The notes: generated by a model not told the origin, from the letters alone. DNA of 58,967 bases from an uncultured Lachnospiraceae bacterium (GCA_900554925.1 USJG01000002.1:1-58967), one strand, 5' to 3'. Shown: positions 1-9,045, numbered from the stretch's first letter. Numbers and translations are program-made.

Positions 1-742
1 ATTCAAAGGGACTTGTCTTATTAGGGTCAAGCCACACTGCACCCTTCTGGGTTTTCCCCATCTTCTTGCCTTCGGAGTTAAGGAGCAGCGTGATAGTCAT
101 GGCATAGGCATCCTTACCTAATTTTCTTCTGATCAGTTCTGTTCCGCCCAACATATTGCTCCACTGGTCGTCGCCACCAAACTGCATATTACAGCCATAT
201 CTCTGGAATAATTCATAAAAATCGTAGCTCTGCATTAACATATAGTTAAATTCAAGAAAGCTCAATCCCTTTTCCATTCTCTGCTTGTAACATTCGGCTG
301 TAAGCATTCTGTTCACGGAAAAATGAGGTCCAATTTCACGAAGAAATTCTATATAGTTAAGGTCAAGCAGCCACTCGGCATTATTTACCATAAGCGCCTT
401 TCCTTCGGAAAAATCAATAAAACGGCTCATCTGTTTTTTAAAGCATTCACAGTTATGGTCGATGGTTTCTTTGGTCATCATGGTACGCATATCACTTCTG
501 CCTGAAGGATCTCCTATCATGCCTGTGCCGCCGCCAATTAATGCAATCGGCTTATTTCCTGCCATCTGAAGACGCTTCATAAGACAAAGTGCCATGAAAT
601 GTCCTACATGCAGGGAATCTGCAGTAGGGTCAAAGCCAATATAAAAGGTGGCCTTGCCCTTATTGATCAGTTCCTTAATCTCCTCCTCGTCCGTTAGCTG
701 AGCCAGAAGTCCTCTGGCTTTTAACTCGTCAAAAATCGTCAT
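1..742 (-). CDS. tyrS: Tyrosyl-tRNA synthetase (N-terminal part, cut by window edge)
   Basis: Class I aminoacyl-tRNA synthetase that charges tRNA-Tyr in the cytoplasm. About 247 residues are visible; the C-terminal S4-like tRNA-binding region lies beyond the left edge. The HIGH motif appears as HVGH (residues 45-48) after a typical YIGFDPTADSLHVGH context, and the KMSKS loop appears as KMGKT near residue 227. The start is the ATG at 742 with GAGAGGGA upstream. No T-box leader is present: only about 100 bases separate it from nupQ and they hold a plain promoter. Identity is very secure. Confidence 0.97.
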   Translation of the reverse strand, partial: MTIFDELKARGLLAQLTDEEEIKELINKGKATFYIGFDPTADSLHVGHFMALCLMKRLQMAGNKPIALIGGGTGMIGDPSGRSDMRTMMTKETIDHNCECFKKQMSRFIDFSEGKALMVNNAEWLLDLNYIEFLREIGPHFSVNRMLTAECYKQRMEKGLSFLEFNYMLMQSYDFYELFQRYGCNMQFGGDDQWSNMLGGTELIRRKLGKDAYAMTITLLLNSEGKKMGKTQKGAVWLDPNKTSPFE

Positions 743-800
743 CTTAAATCCCTCTCTATCTGATCTTACATCTTGATTTTTTATTTTTATATCCTATATC

Positions 801-829
801 TTTATATCTCATTTTTTATATTTATTCAA
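801..829 (-). promoter_or_regulatory. Sigma-A-type promoter of tyrS
   Basis: On the minus strand, TTGAAT (824-829), a 17-base spacer and TATAAA (801-806). It lies just past the nupQ stop codon and would give a tyrS leader of about 50 bases. Confidence 0.7.
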
Positions 830-840
830 TCATTTTGTTT

Positions 841-1797
841 TTAGCGTTCTTCCCTGAAATAATTTAAACCAAGGGCTGCCGGAAGATTCATCCTTCCTGA
901 TTTGCGCATGGAACTGATGACCAATACCAGGGCTGTGATTAAAAATGGAAGCATATCATAAAATGCAATGGGAAATGGCAGTACGCTCTGAGGGATATAA
1001 TATTTCAGTACACGCAGCGCTCCAAAAATGAATGAGCCTCCTATTGCATAGGCTGGCTGCCAGTTTGCAAAGATTACCAGCGCCACTGCTATCCACCCCA
1101 GTCCTCCTACATTATTGCTGATCCATACACCGCCGTTAATGATCATCGCGCAATAGACACCGCCGATTCCGCAAATAGCGCCTCCCAGTATAATGTTAAT
1201 ATATTTTACAGCAGTAACCTTAATGCCGGCAGCGTCTGCCGCACCGGGATTTTCCCCCACTGCTTTAAGATTTAAACCTGCTTTCGTATGATTTAAGTAC
1301 CAGGCACAGGCTATGGCAATTGCAATGCCGATATAGACAAAGGGACTGTAGCAAAAGAAAAGCTCTCCCACAACAGGCAGATTGCTTAAGCCTTTAATAT
1401 TGATCCCTCTCATGGCGGCTGTAATTTTTTCAGGAAGCTTTAAGGTTCCTTCCGGACTTTTGCTTAAAACAAAAATACCTATAAAATTGGCAAAGCCAAT
1501 ACCGAAAATCGTAAGTGTCAGTCCGGTCACATTCTGATTTGCCATAAAGGTTACGGTAAGCACTGCATAAATAAGCGCACTGAGTGCGCCGGCTGCCGCG
1601 CTTAGAAGTATTGCCAGAAAAAAGTTGTCTGTATAATATCCGGTCATAAATCCTACGCAGGCACCAATGGACATCATTCCTTCTACCCCCAGGTTTAAGT
1701 GCCCGGACTTTTCTGTCAGTATTTCTCCAACAGTTCCAAAAAGTAAAGGCGTCCCGGCGCCAACTGCCGCTACCAGGAATTTAATAAACATATCCAT
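841..1797 (-). CDS. nupQ: Nucleoside ABC transporter permease, NupQ/YufQ type
   Basis: Inner-membrane permease of the BPD_transp_2 (LivHM-like) family, 318 residues, with about 8-9 hydrophobic segments. The conserved N-terminal motif LLFGTVGEILTEKSGHLNLG and the later AVGENPGAADAAGI are typical of the permease that works with BMP-family lipoproteins. It is the last gene of nupN-nupO-nupP-nupQ and would form the channel with NupP. Start ATG at 1797 has a strong AGGAGGGG site that overlaps the nupP stop region, suggesting coupling. Substrate (guanosine or other nucleosides) is inferred from the family, not proven. Confidence 0.9.
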   Translation of the reverse strand: MDMFIKFLVAAVGAGTPLLFGTVGEILTEKSGHLNLGVEGMMSIGACVGFMTGYYTDNFFLAILLSAAAGALSALIYAVLTVTFMANQNVTGLTLTIFGIGFANFIGIFVLSKSPEGTLKLPEKITAAMRGINIKGLSNLPVVGELFFCYSPFVYIGIAIAIACAWYLNHTKAGLNLKAVGENPGAADAAGIKVTAVKYINIILGGAICGIGGVYCAMIINGGVWISNNVGGLGWIAVALVIFANWQPAYAIGGSFIFGALRVLKYYIPQSVLPFPIAFYDMLPFLITALVLVISSMRKSGRMNLPAALGLNYFREER

Positions 1798-1800
1798 TTC

Positions 1801-2910
1801 TTACCCCTCCTTTTGTGTCTTATGAATCCCTTTTCTGAACAGGAACTGATACCTGACAAAGAATTCACATCCAAGTATAAAAAAGAGAATGATTCCCTGA
1901 AGCACATCCGCACAGTCTGTAGAGAGCCCATAATTAGACTGAACCACACTGCTTCCCTTCTCAAGCACGCTGAACAGGAAAGACACCAGCAAAATGGAAA
2001 AAGGATTCAGCTGTGCCAGCCATGCCACAATGATTGCTGTAAACCCTACGCCGCCTGCAACGGAGGTTGTCAGCGTAATATCTGACCCGGTGGCCTGCAA
2101 CATACCTGCCATACCGCAGATACCACCGCTGAGGAACATGGTGCGCAGCACGATCTTCTTCACATTCATGCCCGCGTACCTTGCAGTATCCTGGCTTTCA
2201 CCCACAACGCTGATTTCATACCCCTGTTTGGTATATTTAATATAAACGAATACGACCACCACCAAAAGCAGAGCGATCAACCATCCAAACTGTACACCAA
2301 ATAACTTGTCAAGGGACGCGTTTTTGTCAAATCTGGCAATTTTGGGAAATCCCTGGGAGCCCGGATCCATCCAGGGGCCATCTCTTAAATACGATACAAT
2401 GTGCAGAGCAATATAATTCAGCATCAAAGTAAACAAAGTCTCATTTGTATTGTATTTTACCTTAAAAAACGCAGGCAGAAGCCCCCACAATCCGCCTCCG
2501 GCAAAACCGGCCAGAAACATGATAATTATTAATAGTACATGGTTTAATCCTGAACAAAACAAGGCAAAGAAGGTTGCACAGGTTGCACCAAATATGATCT
2601 GTCCCTCTGCGCCGATATTCCAGAATTTCATTTTAAAAGCCAGTGTGACCCCTAAAGAGGTGACCAGAAGCGGTATCATAATTTTAATTGTACCCTGAAA
2701 GGCCATGACGCTGCGCAGCGCTCCTGATATGATAGTTCCGTAGATCACAAAAGGATTCTGTCCAACACAGGCAATAAAGACCCCTCCTGCGATCAGGGAA
2801 AGCAGGACTGCAAATACACGTAAGAGCAAGATTCGTCCAGCGGGAAGTTCGGCACGCTTCACAATCCTTGCCAAAGGCTCATTTTGCCTGATTTCTCCAT
2901 TCTTGCTCAT
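1801..2910 (-). CDS. nupP: Nucleoside ABC transporter permease, NupP/YufP type
   Basis: Second BPD_transp_2 permease, 369 residues and longer than its partner as usual for this pair. The family motifs KMKFWNIGAEGQIIFGA and YNTNETLFTLMLNYIA are present. The ATG at 2910 is preferred over an upstream in-frame codon because AAAGGAGG sits 7 bases before it and because it overlaps the nupO stop by ATGA (2907-2910), which indicates translational coupling. It works with NupQ as the heterodimeric membrane channel of a nucleoside importer. Confidence 0.9.
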   Translation of the reverse strand: MSKNGEIRQNEPLARIVKRAELPAGRILLLRVFAVLLSLIAGGVFIACVGQNPFVIYGTIISGALRSVMAFQGTIKIMIPLLVTSLGVTLAFKMKFWNIGAEGQIIFGATCATFFALFCSGLNHVLLIIIMFLAGFAGGGLWGLLPAFFKVKYNTNETLFTLMLNYIALHIVSYLRDGPWMDPGSQGFPKIARFDKNASLDKLFGVQFGWLIALLLVVVVFVYIKYTKQGYEISVVGESQDTARYAGMNVKKIVLRTMFLSGGICGMAGMLQATGSDITLTTSVAGGVGFTAIIVAWLAQLNPFSILLVSFLFSVLEKGSSVVQSNYGLSTDCADVLQGIILFFILGCEFFVRYQFLFRKGIHKTQKEG

Positions 2911-4451
2911 CCCTGTGCCTCCTTTCCTTCTCTGATACATTGATTTTCTCCGGTCATCATCATACCGATTTCTTCCTTGGTGGTCTTATGAGCATCTACA
3001 ATTCCCGTAATCTTTCCATGGCACAGCACCATGATCCGGTCCGATAATTCCAGAAGCACGTCCAGATCCTCTCCTATATACATAACCGCAACATTCTTCT
3101 GTTTCTGTTCATTTAAAAGATCGTACACAGTATAGGAGGAATTGATGTCCAGGCCTCTTACAGGATAAGCTGTAATAAGCACTGTGGGGGAGGATTCTAT
3201 CTCTCTGCCAAGCAGCACCTTCTGCACGTTGCCTCCGCTTAAAAGCCTTACCGGCGTTTCTGTTCCCGGCGTCACAATATCCAGCTTACTGATAAGCCCT
3301 TCCGCCATCTGTCGTGCGGGTTTTCTGTTGACAAAGGGCCCTTTTCCCTTCTGATAGCTCTTAAGCAGCATATTGTCCGTCATTCCCATAGATGCCACAA
3401 GCCCCATTCCCAGCCTGTCTTCAGGGACGAAGCTCATGCTGACTCCTTTTTCTATGATCTCCAATGGTGTTTTTCCAAGAAGATTTTCTTTATTAAAAAG
3501 GATGGCTCCCTTACTGGCATGTAAAAGTCCTGCTATAGACTCACAAAGCTCCTTCTGCCCGCTTCCTGCCACACCGGCCACTCCCAGAATTTCTCCTGCG
3601 CGGATCTCGAAGGATATATCGTCAATGGCTTTGGTGCCGTCCGGCTTATCTACCGTAAGATCCACTACCTTAAGGATCGTCTCACAATTTTCCGGCACCG
3701 GACGTTCTATTTCAAGGCTTACAGGCCTTCCCACCATAAGCTCCGTTAATTTCTGGGCGTCGCAGTCAGCGGTTTCCACCGTATCAATACTCTTCCCTTT
3801 TCGGAGAATGGTAACACGGTCACTGATCGCCAGAACCTCTTGAAGCTTATGAGTGATAATGATAATAGCACATCCCTTTTCCTTCATCCTGCGAAGAATC
3901 TGGAACAGCTTTTCTGTTTCCTGGGGTGTAAGAACCGCAGTAGGTTCATCTAAAATTAATATTTCCGCCCCTTTATATAATACCTTCAAAATTTCTACCG
4001 TCTGCTTTTCAGAAACACTCATGTCACAGACGTATTTTTCCGGTTCGATTTCCAATCCATAGGTTTGACTGATATTTTTAATTTTTTCACTGGTCACCCT
4101 GCTTTTTTCTTTTTTGCCTCTGGTTCCCAGAATTATATTATCCATGGCCTGAAATGCTTCTACCAGCTTAAAATGCTGATGGATCATTCCAATACCCAGA
4201 TTCATGGCGTCCACAGGAGAATTAATCTTTACCTCTTCTCCCCCTATAAAAATCTGCCCGCTGTCAGGATGATAGATTCCTGAAAGCATATTCATAAGTG
4301 TTGTTTTGCCGGAACCATTCTCTCCTAAAAGCGCCAGGATCTCACCATATTTCACATTTAAATCTATCTCATCATTGGCAATTACCTGTCCAAAAGTTTT
4401 TGAAATTTTTTTACACTCGATCGCATATAAAGATTTTTCCTTTTTTGCCAT
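2907..4451 (-). CDS. nupO: Nucleoside ABC transporter ATPase with two ABC domains, NupO/YufO type
   Basis: Cytoplasmic ATPase of 514 residues with two tandem nucleotide-binding domains. Domain 1 has a normal Walker A (GENGSGKT, residues 43-50) and Walker B (ILILDEP). Domain 2 has a degenerate Walker A (GVAGSGQKEL), a good LSGGN signature and a Walker B region ending in RGLDI. This asymmetric layout is normal for sugar- and nucleoside-type fused ATPases such as RbsA and NupO. Start ATG at 4451 follows GAGGAG. It lies 81 bases downstream of nupN, separated by a terminator-like hairpin. Confidence 0.93.
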   Translation of the reverse strand: MAKKEKSLYAIECKKISKTFGQVIANDEIDLNVKYGEILALLGENGSGKTTLMNMLSGIYHPDSGQIFIGGEEVKINSPVDAMNLGIGMIHQHFKLVEAFQAMDNIILGTRGKKEKSRVTSEKIKNISQTYGLEIEPEKYVCDMSVSEKQTVEILKVLYKGAEILILDEPTAVLTPQETEKLFQILRRMKEKGCAIIIITHKLQEVLAISDRVTILRKGKSIDTVETADCDAQKLTELMVGRPVSLEIERPVPENCETILKVVDLTVDKPDGTKAIDDISFEIRAGEILGVAGVAGSGQKELCESIAGLLHASKGAILFNKENLLGKTPLEIIEKGVSMSFVPEDRLGMGLVASMGMTDNMLLKSYQKGKGPFVNRKPARQMAEGLISKLDIVTPGTETPVRLLSGGNVQKVLLGREIESSPTVLITAYPVRGLDINSSYTVYDLLNEQKQKNVAVMYIGEDLDVLLELSDRIMVLCHGKITGIVDAHKTTKEEIGMMMTGENQCIREGKEAQG

Positions 4452-4483
4452 ATGTTCTCCTCAGGCTCCCCATTCATGTAAAG

Positions 4484-4512
4484 AAAAAGGGCGGTCACTA
4501 AAATGGCCGCCC
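4484..4512 (-). terminator. Intra-operon terminator-like hairpin between nupN and nupO
   Basis: Transcribed right to left, the arms GGGCGG and CCGCCC extend across one mismatch (positions 4489-4497 with 4504-4512), loop of 6, followed by five U (4484-4488). Placed between the lipoprotein gene and the ATPase gene, it probably limits read-through so that the binding protein is made in excess. Confidence 0.75.
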
Positions 4513-4532
4513 ATATGAAAATTTGTCTTTCT

Positions 4533-5741
4533 TTATTTAACTACTACGTTCTTAAAATACCAGTTCATGTTGCCTGTAATATCAGCATCACTTAAGGTAG
4601 AACCTTCTTCTCCTACAGTGCTTCCGTCATTTGTTTCAATCACACCGTCAAATACGTTGAAGCCTTCCTCTGTAATCTGTGCTTTTGCAGCGTCAACAGC
4701 TTCCTGGGTGCCTTCTGCGCAAAGGTCTGAAAGAGGAGCAATATTTACAAGGCCTTCAGCCATACCGCCAAAATAATTTTCACCGGTCCATGTGCCATCA
4801 ATGACAGACTGTACAGCATAGGTATAATATACCGTCCAATCCCACATAACAGAGGTTAAAACTGCTCCCGGCGCATCCTTTGACATATCGGAGTTATAAC
4901 CAACACCCCATACGCCATTCTGCTCAGCTACTGTCTGAGGATTAGGCGTATCACAGTGCTGTGCGATCACATCACATCCAAGGTCTACCAGTGCCTGTGC
5001 GGCCTGTGTTTCCCCTTCGGGATCAAACCAGCTGTTTGTTACCTTAACATATACTTCACAGTCAGGATTCACAGAGTACGCACCCATTGCAAAGGCATTG
5101 ATACCGCCTGTTACTTCGGAGTTCTCCTGTCCCATAGCTGCTACATAACCCAGCTTGTTGGTTTCTGTCTTAAGTCCGGCTGCAATACCTGCAAGATACC
5201 TTGCCTGATAAATTCTTCCAAAATAGTTATTGAAGTTTACGCCATTGCATTTATAGCCTGTACCATGTGAAAAAATAATATCCGGAAATTCTTCGGAAAG
5301 TGCTTCACAGGTATCCATAAAGCCCCAGCTTGTAGCAAAAATAATGTTGCAGCCCTCTTCGATACATTCTCTGATAGCATTTTCAATTGCTGTAGCATCG
5401 GTGTCGCTTACATTGTTCTTACGAACGATCTGGGAATCCTCAAGACCAATATTCTTCTGCATTCCCTGAATGCCAAGGTCATGTGTATATGTATATCCAC
5501 TTCCCTCAGCAGGGTCCGTAATATGGATAACACCTACTTTAATGTCTTCTTTTGCAATTGCAGGCATAACTCCTGCTACTTCCGCAGTTTCTGCATCTTC
5601 AGTGTTTTCAGCTTCTGCCTGCGAACTTTCCTGTGTTGTTTCGGCAGTTCCGTCAGTTCCCTGATCAGCTCCGCTGCTTCCGCAGGCGCAAAGAGAAACT
5701 ACCATGGCAGATACCACCAAAAGGCTTAATAATTTTTTCAT
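4533..5741 (-). CDS. nupN: BMP-family nucleoside-binding lipoprotein, NupN/YufN type
   Basis: Substrate-binding lipoprotein of the nucleoside importer, 402 residues. A basic N-terminus, a hydrophobic stretch and a lipobox ending LCAC put the lipidated cysteine at position 20, followed by a Ser/Gly/Glu-rich linker. The rest matches the Bmp (PnrA-like) fold, with GVIHITDPAEGSGYTYTHDL near its start and the family phrase IIFATSWGFMD in the middle. The ATG at 5741 is chosen over an upstream in-frame codon because of the near-perfect AAGGAGGAG just before it. Its leader contains a hairpin (5764-5793) and a palindrome (5800-5811) that may be regulatory. Confidence 0.93.
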   Translation of the reverse strand: MKKLLSLLVVSAMVVSLCACGSSGADQGTDGTAETTQESSQAEAENTEDAETAEVAGVMPAIAKEDIKVGVIHITDPAEGSGYTYTHDLGIQGMQKNIGLEDSQIVRKNNVSDTDATAIENAIRECIEEGCNIIFATSWGFMDTCEALSEEFPDIIFSHGTGYKCNGVNFNNYFGRIYQARYLAGIAAGLKTETNKLGYVAAMGQENSEVTGGINAFAMGAYSVNPDCEVYVKVTNSWFDPEGETQAAQALVDLGCDVIAQHCDTPNPQTVAEQNGVWGVGYNSDMSKDAPGAVLTSVMWDWTVYYTYAVQSVIDGTWTGENYFGGMAEGLVNIAPLSDLCAEGTQEAVDAAKAQITEEGFNVFDGVIETNDGSTVGEEGSTLSDADITGNMNWYFKNVVVK

Positions 5742-5763
5742 CTTTCTCCTCCTTGATTTTACG

Positions 5764-5793
5764 CAAAAAGGCAAAATTCCAATCATTTTGCCT
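5764..5793 (-). terminator. Terminator-like hairpin in the nupN leader
   Basis: On the minus strand a 9-bp perfect stem (AGGCAAAAT with ATTTTGCCT, 5785-5793 and 5769-5777), loop of 7, then four U. It lies just upstream of the nupN ribosome-binding site and downstream of the candidate nupN promoter. It is therefore either a terminator for read-through from the VWA gene or an attenuator of nupN. No known riboswitch core is recognisable beside it. Confidence 0.6.
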
Positions 5794-5799
5794 CTTCGC

Positions 5800-5823
5800 A
5801 CTTATATAAGTTATTTTACTTAT
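5800..5823. promoter_or_regulatory. Palindromic operator-like site before nupN
   Basis: A perfect 12-bp palindrome, ACTTATATAAGT (5800-5811), with a further ACTTAT half-site at 5818-5823. It lies at or just after the expected nupN transcription start, a position suited to a repressor. No regulator was identified. Confidence 0.4.
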
Positions 5824-5825
5824 TT

Positions 5826-5854
5826 ACTTTATAACAAAATATGTTAAAGTTCAA
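5826..5854 (-). promoter_or_regulatory. Candidate promoter of the nup operon
   Basis: Minus strand TTGAAC (5849-5854), 17-base spacer, TAAAGT (5826-5831). The -10 is weak; an alternative TATAAA sits two bases closer to the -35. The upstream gene ends at 5911, so the site is intergenic. Confidence 0.45.
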
Positions 5855-5910
5855 CATTTATTTTCATTTATTCCAAACAGTTATTTTTCTTTCAGGCAGA
5901 TCAGTCTCTG

Positions 5911-7116
5911 TTACTTATTCAGCATCAGCTTTATCATGGCCTGATTTAATCCGTCCACAGTCAGCTTATACATGGGAAAAAGCTCCTTAATGGCAGTTTC
6001 CGCCTCCCGCCAGGGCGCATGTCCCGGCGCCATTTTGGGGTTCAGCCAGACTACCTTTTTGTAATGGCGTTTTAAAAGCTGCAGCCAGTCCCATCCTGCC
6101 AGACCTCCGTTAGGGCCTCTGTAATTACCGCTGGTGGAATATAATTCCTCCGGCGCCATAGCCGCATCCCCCACGATAATTACTTTATAATCGCTGTCCA
6201 GATTACGGAACATCCATTCTGTATCGATCCAGTCCCCGTTTTCGCATTCCGGAGTTTTATAGAGCTTAGAATAAATACAGTTATGAAAATAATAGGTTTT
6301 AACATCTTTATAATGATTGGACTTGTGTACCGCCTGAAACAATTCGTTCAACAGGGAACTGAAAGGAATCATCGTTCCCCCTGAATCCATAAGCAGCAGC
6401 AGCTTTACAGCATTTTTACGGGGCTTATCCATAACGATCTGAAGATACCCTCCGTTATTACAGGTCTTATCAATGGTTCCGTCTATATCAAGCTCTGTTT
6501 TTGGAATGTCCAGCCTTGTTGAAAACTGGCGCAGCTTTCTGAAAGCCAACTGAAACTGACGGTTATCCAGCATTCTGTCATCACGAAAATCTCTGTATTT
6601 TCGGGCACCTACCACCTGAAAGGCACTTTGGTATCCAGTCTTTCCGCCCACTCGAATACCGCCCATAAATCCGCCCATATTTCCAAAAGCGGTTTTCCCC
6701 ATACTGCCGATCCAGAAGCTTCCCCCATTATGCTCGCTGTCCTGATCCCGAAGCCGCTCCTTAAACTTGGCTTCCACCTCATCTTTGTCAATAAACTGTA
6801 TGCCATCCTGCTCATTCATGCGGTAGCGTTCTTCCTCGTCAACCATATCGATCAGTTCCGACTTGTCCAGCCATTTCATCATATTTTTGGAAATCTCGTT
6901 TTCGGACGTAATTCCTTTAAAGGTTTCCTCAAATGCCATATCAAATTTATCAAAATCTGTTTCACTTTTAACCAGAATCATCCTGGCTACATAATAAAAC
7001 CCTGTCAGGCTGCTGCCACACAGCCCCTTGTCCAATGCCTCCTGTAAGGTAAGCCATTCACTTAAGGTAATATTTAATCCCTTTGCCTTACAGGTATAAA
7101 AGAAATTTGAAAACAT
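5911..7116 (-). CDS. VWA (CoxE-like) protein paired with a MoxR ATPase
   Basis: Protein of 401 residues with a C-terminal von Willebrand factor A-like domain. The MIDAS-type motif is DSGGTM, a variant of the usual DxSxS, and a second acidic position is in VGDAAMAPEE. The N-terminal half has no clear enzyme motif. It follows the MoxR gene with a gap of 36 bases. Such pairs usually act together as a chaperone that inserts cofactors or remodels a target, but the target cannot be told from here. The ATG at 7116 is chosen because GGGGTGA precedes it; an upstream in-frame TTG has no such site. Confidence 0.8.
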   Translation of the reverse strand: MFSNFFYTCKAKGLNITLSEWLTLQEALDKGLCGSSLTGFYYVARMILVKSETDFDKFDMAFEETFKGITSENEISKNMMKWLDKSELIDMVDEEERYRMNEQDGIQFIDKDEVEAKFKERLRDQDSEHNGGSFWIGSMGKTAFGNMGGFMGGIRVGGKTGYQSAFQVVGARKYRDFRDDRMLDNRQFQLAFRKLRQFSTRLDIPKTELDIDGTIDKTCNNGGYLQIVMDKPRKNAVKLLLLMDSGGTMIPFSSLLNELFQAVHKSNHYKDVKTYYFHNCIYSKLYKTPECENGDWIDTEWMFRNLDSDYKVIIVGDAAMAPEELYSTSGNYRGPNGGLAGWDWLQLLKRHYKKVVWLNPKMAPGHAPWREAETAIKELFPMYKLTVDGLNQAMIKLMLNK

Positions 7117-7152
7117 GTGCTCACCCCACAACCTTCACGTTACGCCAGCCTC

Positions 7153-7968
7153 TTAGTCCAGTTTCTGTCTGACTGTTTCAAGATCCTCATCCTTCTTTAC
7201 AACCACGCCGATAAACGGAAGCTTTGCCCTGATTTGATCCGCAGTAATACCGCCGATCTGCAATGCGTTGATCCAATCAATCAGTTCAGAGGTACTTGGC
7301 TTTTTGCGGATATCCCGAAGCTCCCGAATACTGTAAAACACCTCCATGGCGTTCTTTAACAGATTTTCCTCTACGTCAGGATAATGGGTCCTTACAATTT
7401 CTTCCATAAGTTCCTCATCCGGAAAATCAATATAGTGGAATATGCATCTCCTTAAAAACGCGTCCGGCAATTCCTTTTCTGCGTTGGAGGTAATGATAAC
7501 GATGGGACGCTGCCTGGCCTTAACGGTACGTTTAGTTTCATGGATATAAAACTCCATCTGATCTAGCTCCCACAGAAGGTCATTGGGAAATTCCAGATCT
7601 GCCTTGTCAATTTCATCAATCAGAAGAATCACCTGATCTTCGGATTCAAAGGCTTCTCCTAATTTTCCCAGCTTAATATAGTGAGCAATGTCATCCACGC
7701 CTTCCTCTCCAAACTGACCGTCATACAACCTCTGGATCGTGTCGTACATGTAAAGGCCATCTTGGGCCTTGGTGGTAGATTTAATATTCCAGATGATCAG
7801 CTTCTTTCCCAGAGATTTGGCAACTGCCTGGGCCAGCATGGTTTTCCCTGTACCCGGCTCTCCCTTAATAAGAAGCGGCTTTTGAAGCGCGATCGCCACA
7901 TTTACACTTGCCATCAACTGCTCGGAAGCCACATATTCCTGAGTTCCCTTAAATTGCTGTTCGTTCAT
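7153..7968 (-). CDS. MoxR-family AAA+ ATPase
   Basis: Cytoplasmic AAA+ ATPase of 271 residues. Walker A is GEPGTGKT (36-43), Walker B is ILLIDEID, sensor 1 is around VIITSNAEK, and the arginine-finger region is LPDAFLRRC. The short length and the neighbouring VWA gene fit the MoxR group. Start ATG at 7968 follows ATGAGG. It lies 39 bases after gpsA on the same strand, so it may be co-transcribed with the DUF512-der-plsY-gpsA unit. The function of the pair is unknown. Confidence 0.88.
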   Translation of the reverse strand: MNEQQFKGTQEYVASEQLMASVNVAIALQKPLLIKGEPGTGKTMLAQAVAKSLGKKLIIWNIKSTTKAQDGLYMYDTIQRLYDGQFGEEGVDDIAHYIKLGKLGEAFESEDQVILLIDEIDKADLEFPNDLLWELDQMEFYIHETKRTVKARQRPIVIITSNAEKELPDAFLRRCIFHYIDFPDEELMEEIVRTHYPDVEENLLKNAMEVFYSIRELRDIRKKPSTSELIDWINALQIGGITADQIRAKLPFIGVVVKKDEDLETVRQKLD

Positions 7969-8007
7969 AATAACCTCATTTCTGCATCCCGCTCGTTTAT
8001 TTTTTTA

Positions 8008-9045
8008 TTACCATGGTATTTCCACACTGTTTTGATACAGCTTTCTTAAATCAATATTCTCCACCTTTTTATCCCGGAGCATTAATTCGCTTACTGCGTC
8101 CTTTGCAGACATTTTCTCAAATAAGATCTTATTTACCTGCTCAATGATCGGTACATTCACGTGATATTTCCGGGCCAGCGCCAGACCAGCCTTTGCGGAA
8201 TAAACACCTTCCACCACCATCTTTACTTCTGCCATTGCTTCCTCCATGCTGGCACCTTTCCCAATTAAGATGCCTGCCCGGCGGTTACGGGAATGCATGG
8301 AAGCACAGGTTACGATCAGATCGCCGATGCCTGTAAGCCCGTAAAACGTCTCAATCCTTCCGCCCATACTGATGCCGAGCCTTGCGATCTCCGCAATGCC
8401 TCTGGTGATAAGCGCTGCCTTGGTATTATCTCCATACCCAAGCCCATCCGCTATCCCCGCTGCAAGGGCCACCACATTTTTAAGTGCAGCTCCAAGCTCA
8501 ATTCCAAGCACATCGGAGCTGATATAGACACGAAATACCTTGCTCATAAACATATTCTGCAAATACTCGGCGGTGTCCTTATTCTTTGAGCCCACTACAA
8601 TTGTGGTGGGTATCCCTTTTCCTACCTCCTCTGCATGAGAGGGGCCGGAGAGAACCGCCACGTCTGCATTTGGAATTTCCTGTTCAATAATCTCAGAAAG
8701 AGTCATTAAAGTCGTCTCTTCAATTCCCTTTGCCACATTAACGATTTTCTGGTCCTGGGTAATAAAAGGAGCCATTTTCGCCGCAGTACTTCTGGTAAAA
8801 GGAGAAGGCACTGCCAGTACAAGCACATCTTTATCAGAGACAGCCATTTTCAGGTCTGTTGTAAACTCCATGTCCTCCTGTAAAATAACCCCCGGAAGCT
8901 TATCCTTATGCTCATGGCATTCCTTAAGCATATTGATTTCTTCCTCCATAATGGACCAGACTGTTATCTGATTGCCATTATTGTGAAGAAGCCACGCAAG
9001 TGCGCATCCCCAGCTTCCCGCTCCGATAATTCCTACTTTCGACAT
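8008..9045 (-). CDS. gpsA: Glycerol-3-phosphate dehydrogenase, NAD(P)-dependent
   Basis: Reduces dihydroxyacetone phosphate to sn-glycerol 3-phosphate, the backbone for phospholipids; 345 residues. The N-terminal Rossmann motif is VGIIGAGSWG, followed by the family motifs SGPSHAEEVGKGIPT and GLTGIGDLIVTC; LKNVVALAAGIADGLG contains the conserved catalytic lysine region. ATG at 9045 is selected over an upstream in-frame codon because GGAGGAGAG precedes it. Its neighbour plsY uses the product, so the two genes form a phosphatidic acid module. Confidence 0.96.
   Translation of the reverse strand: MSKVGIIGAGSWGCALAWLLHNNGNQITVWSIMEEEINMLKECHEHKDKLPGVILQEDMEFTTDLKMAVSDKDVLVLAVPSPFTRSTAAKMAPFITQDQKIVNVAKGIEETTLMTLSEIIEQEIPNADVAVLSGPSHAEEVGKGIPTTIVVGSKNKDTAEYLQNMFMSKVFRVYISSDVLGIELGAALKNVVALAAGIADGLGYGDNTKAALITRGIAEIARLGISMGGRIETFYGLTGIGDLIVTCASMHSRNRRAGILIGKGASMEEAMAEVKMVVEGVYSAKAGLALARKYHVNVPIIEQVNKILFEKMSAKDAVSELMLRDKKVENIDLRKLYQNSVEIPW

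Noticed and set aside
743..840. T-box leader for tyrS
   Set aside because: The gap is about 100 bases, AT-rich, and lacks the T-box sequence and an antiterminator; only a simple promoter is seen.
5742..5910. Purine riboswitch before the nucleoside transporter
   Set aside because: No conserved purine aptamer core was found; the region holds a short hairpin and a palindrome only.
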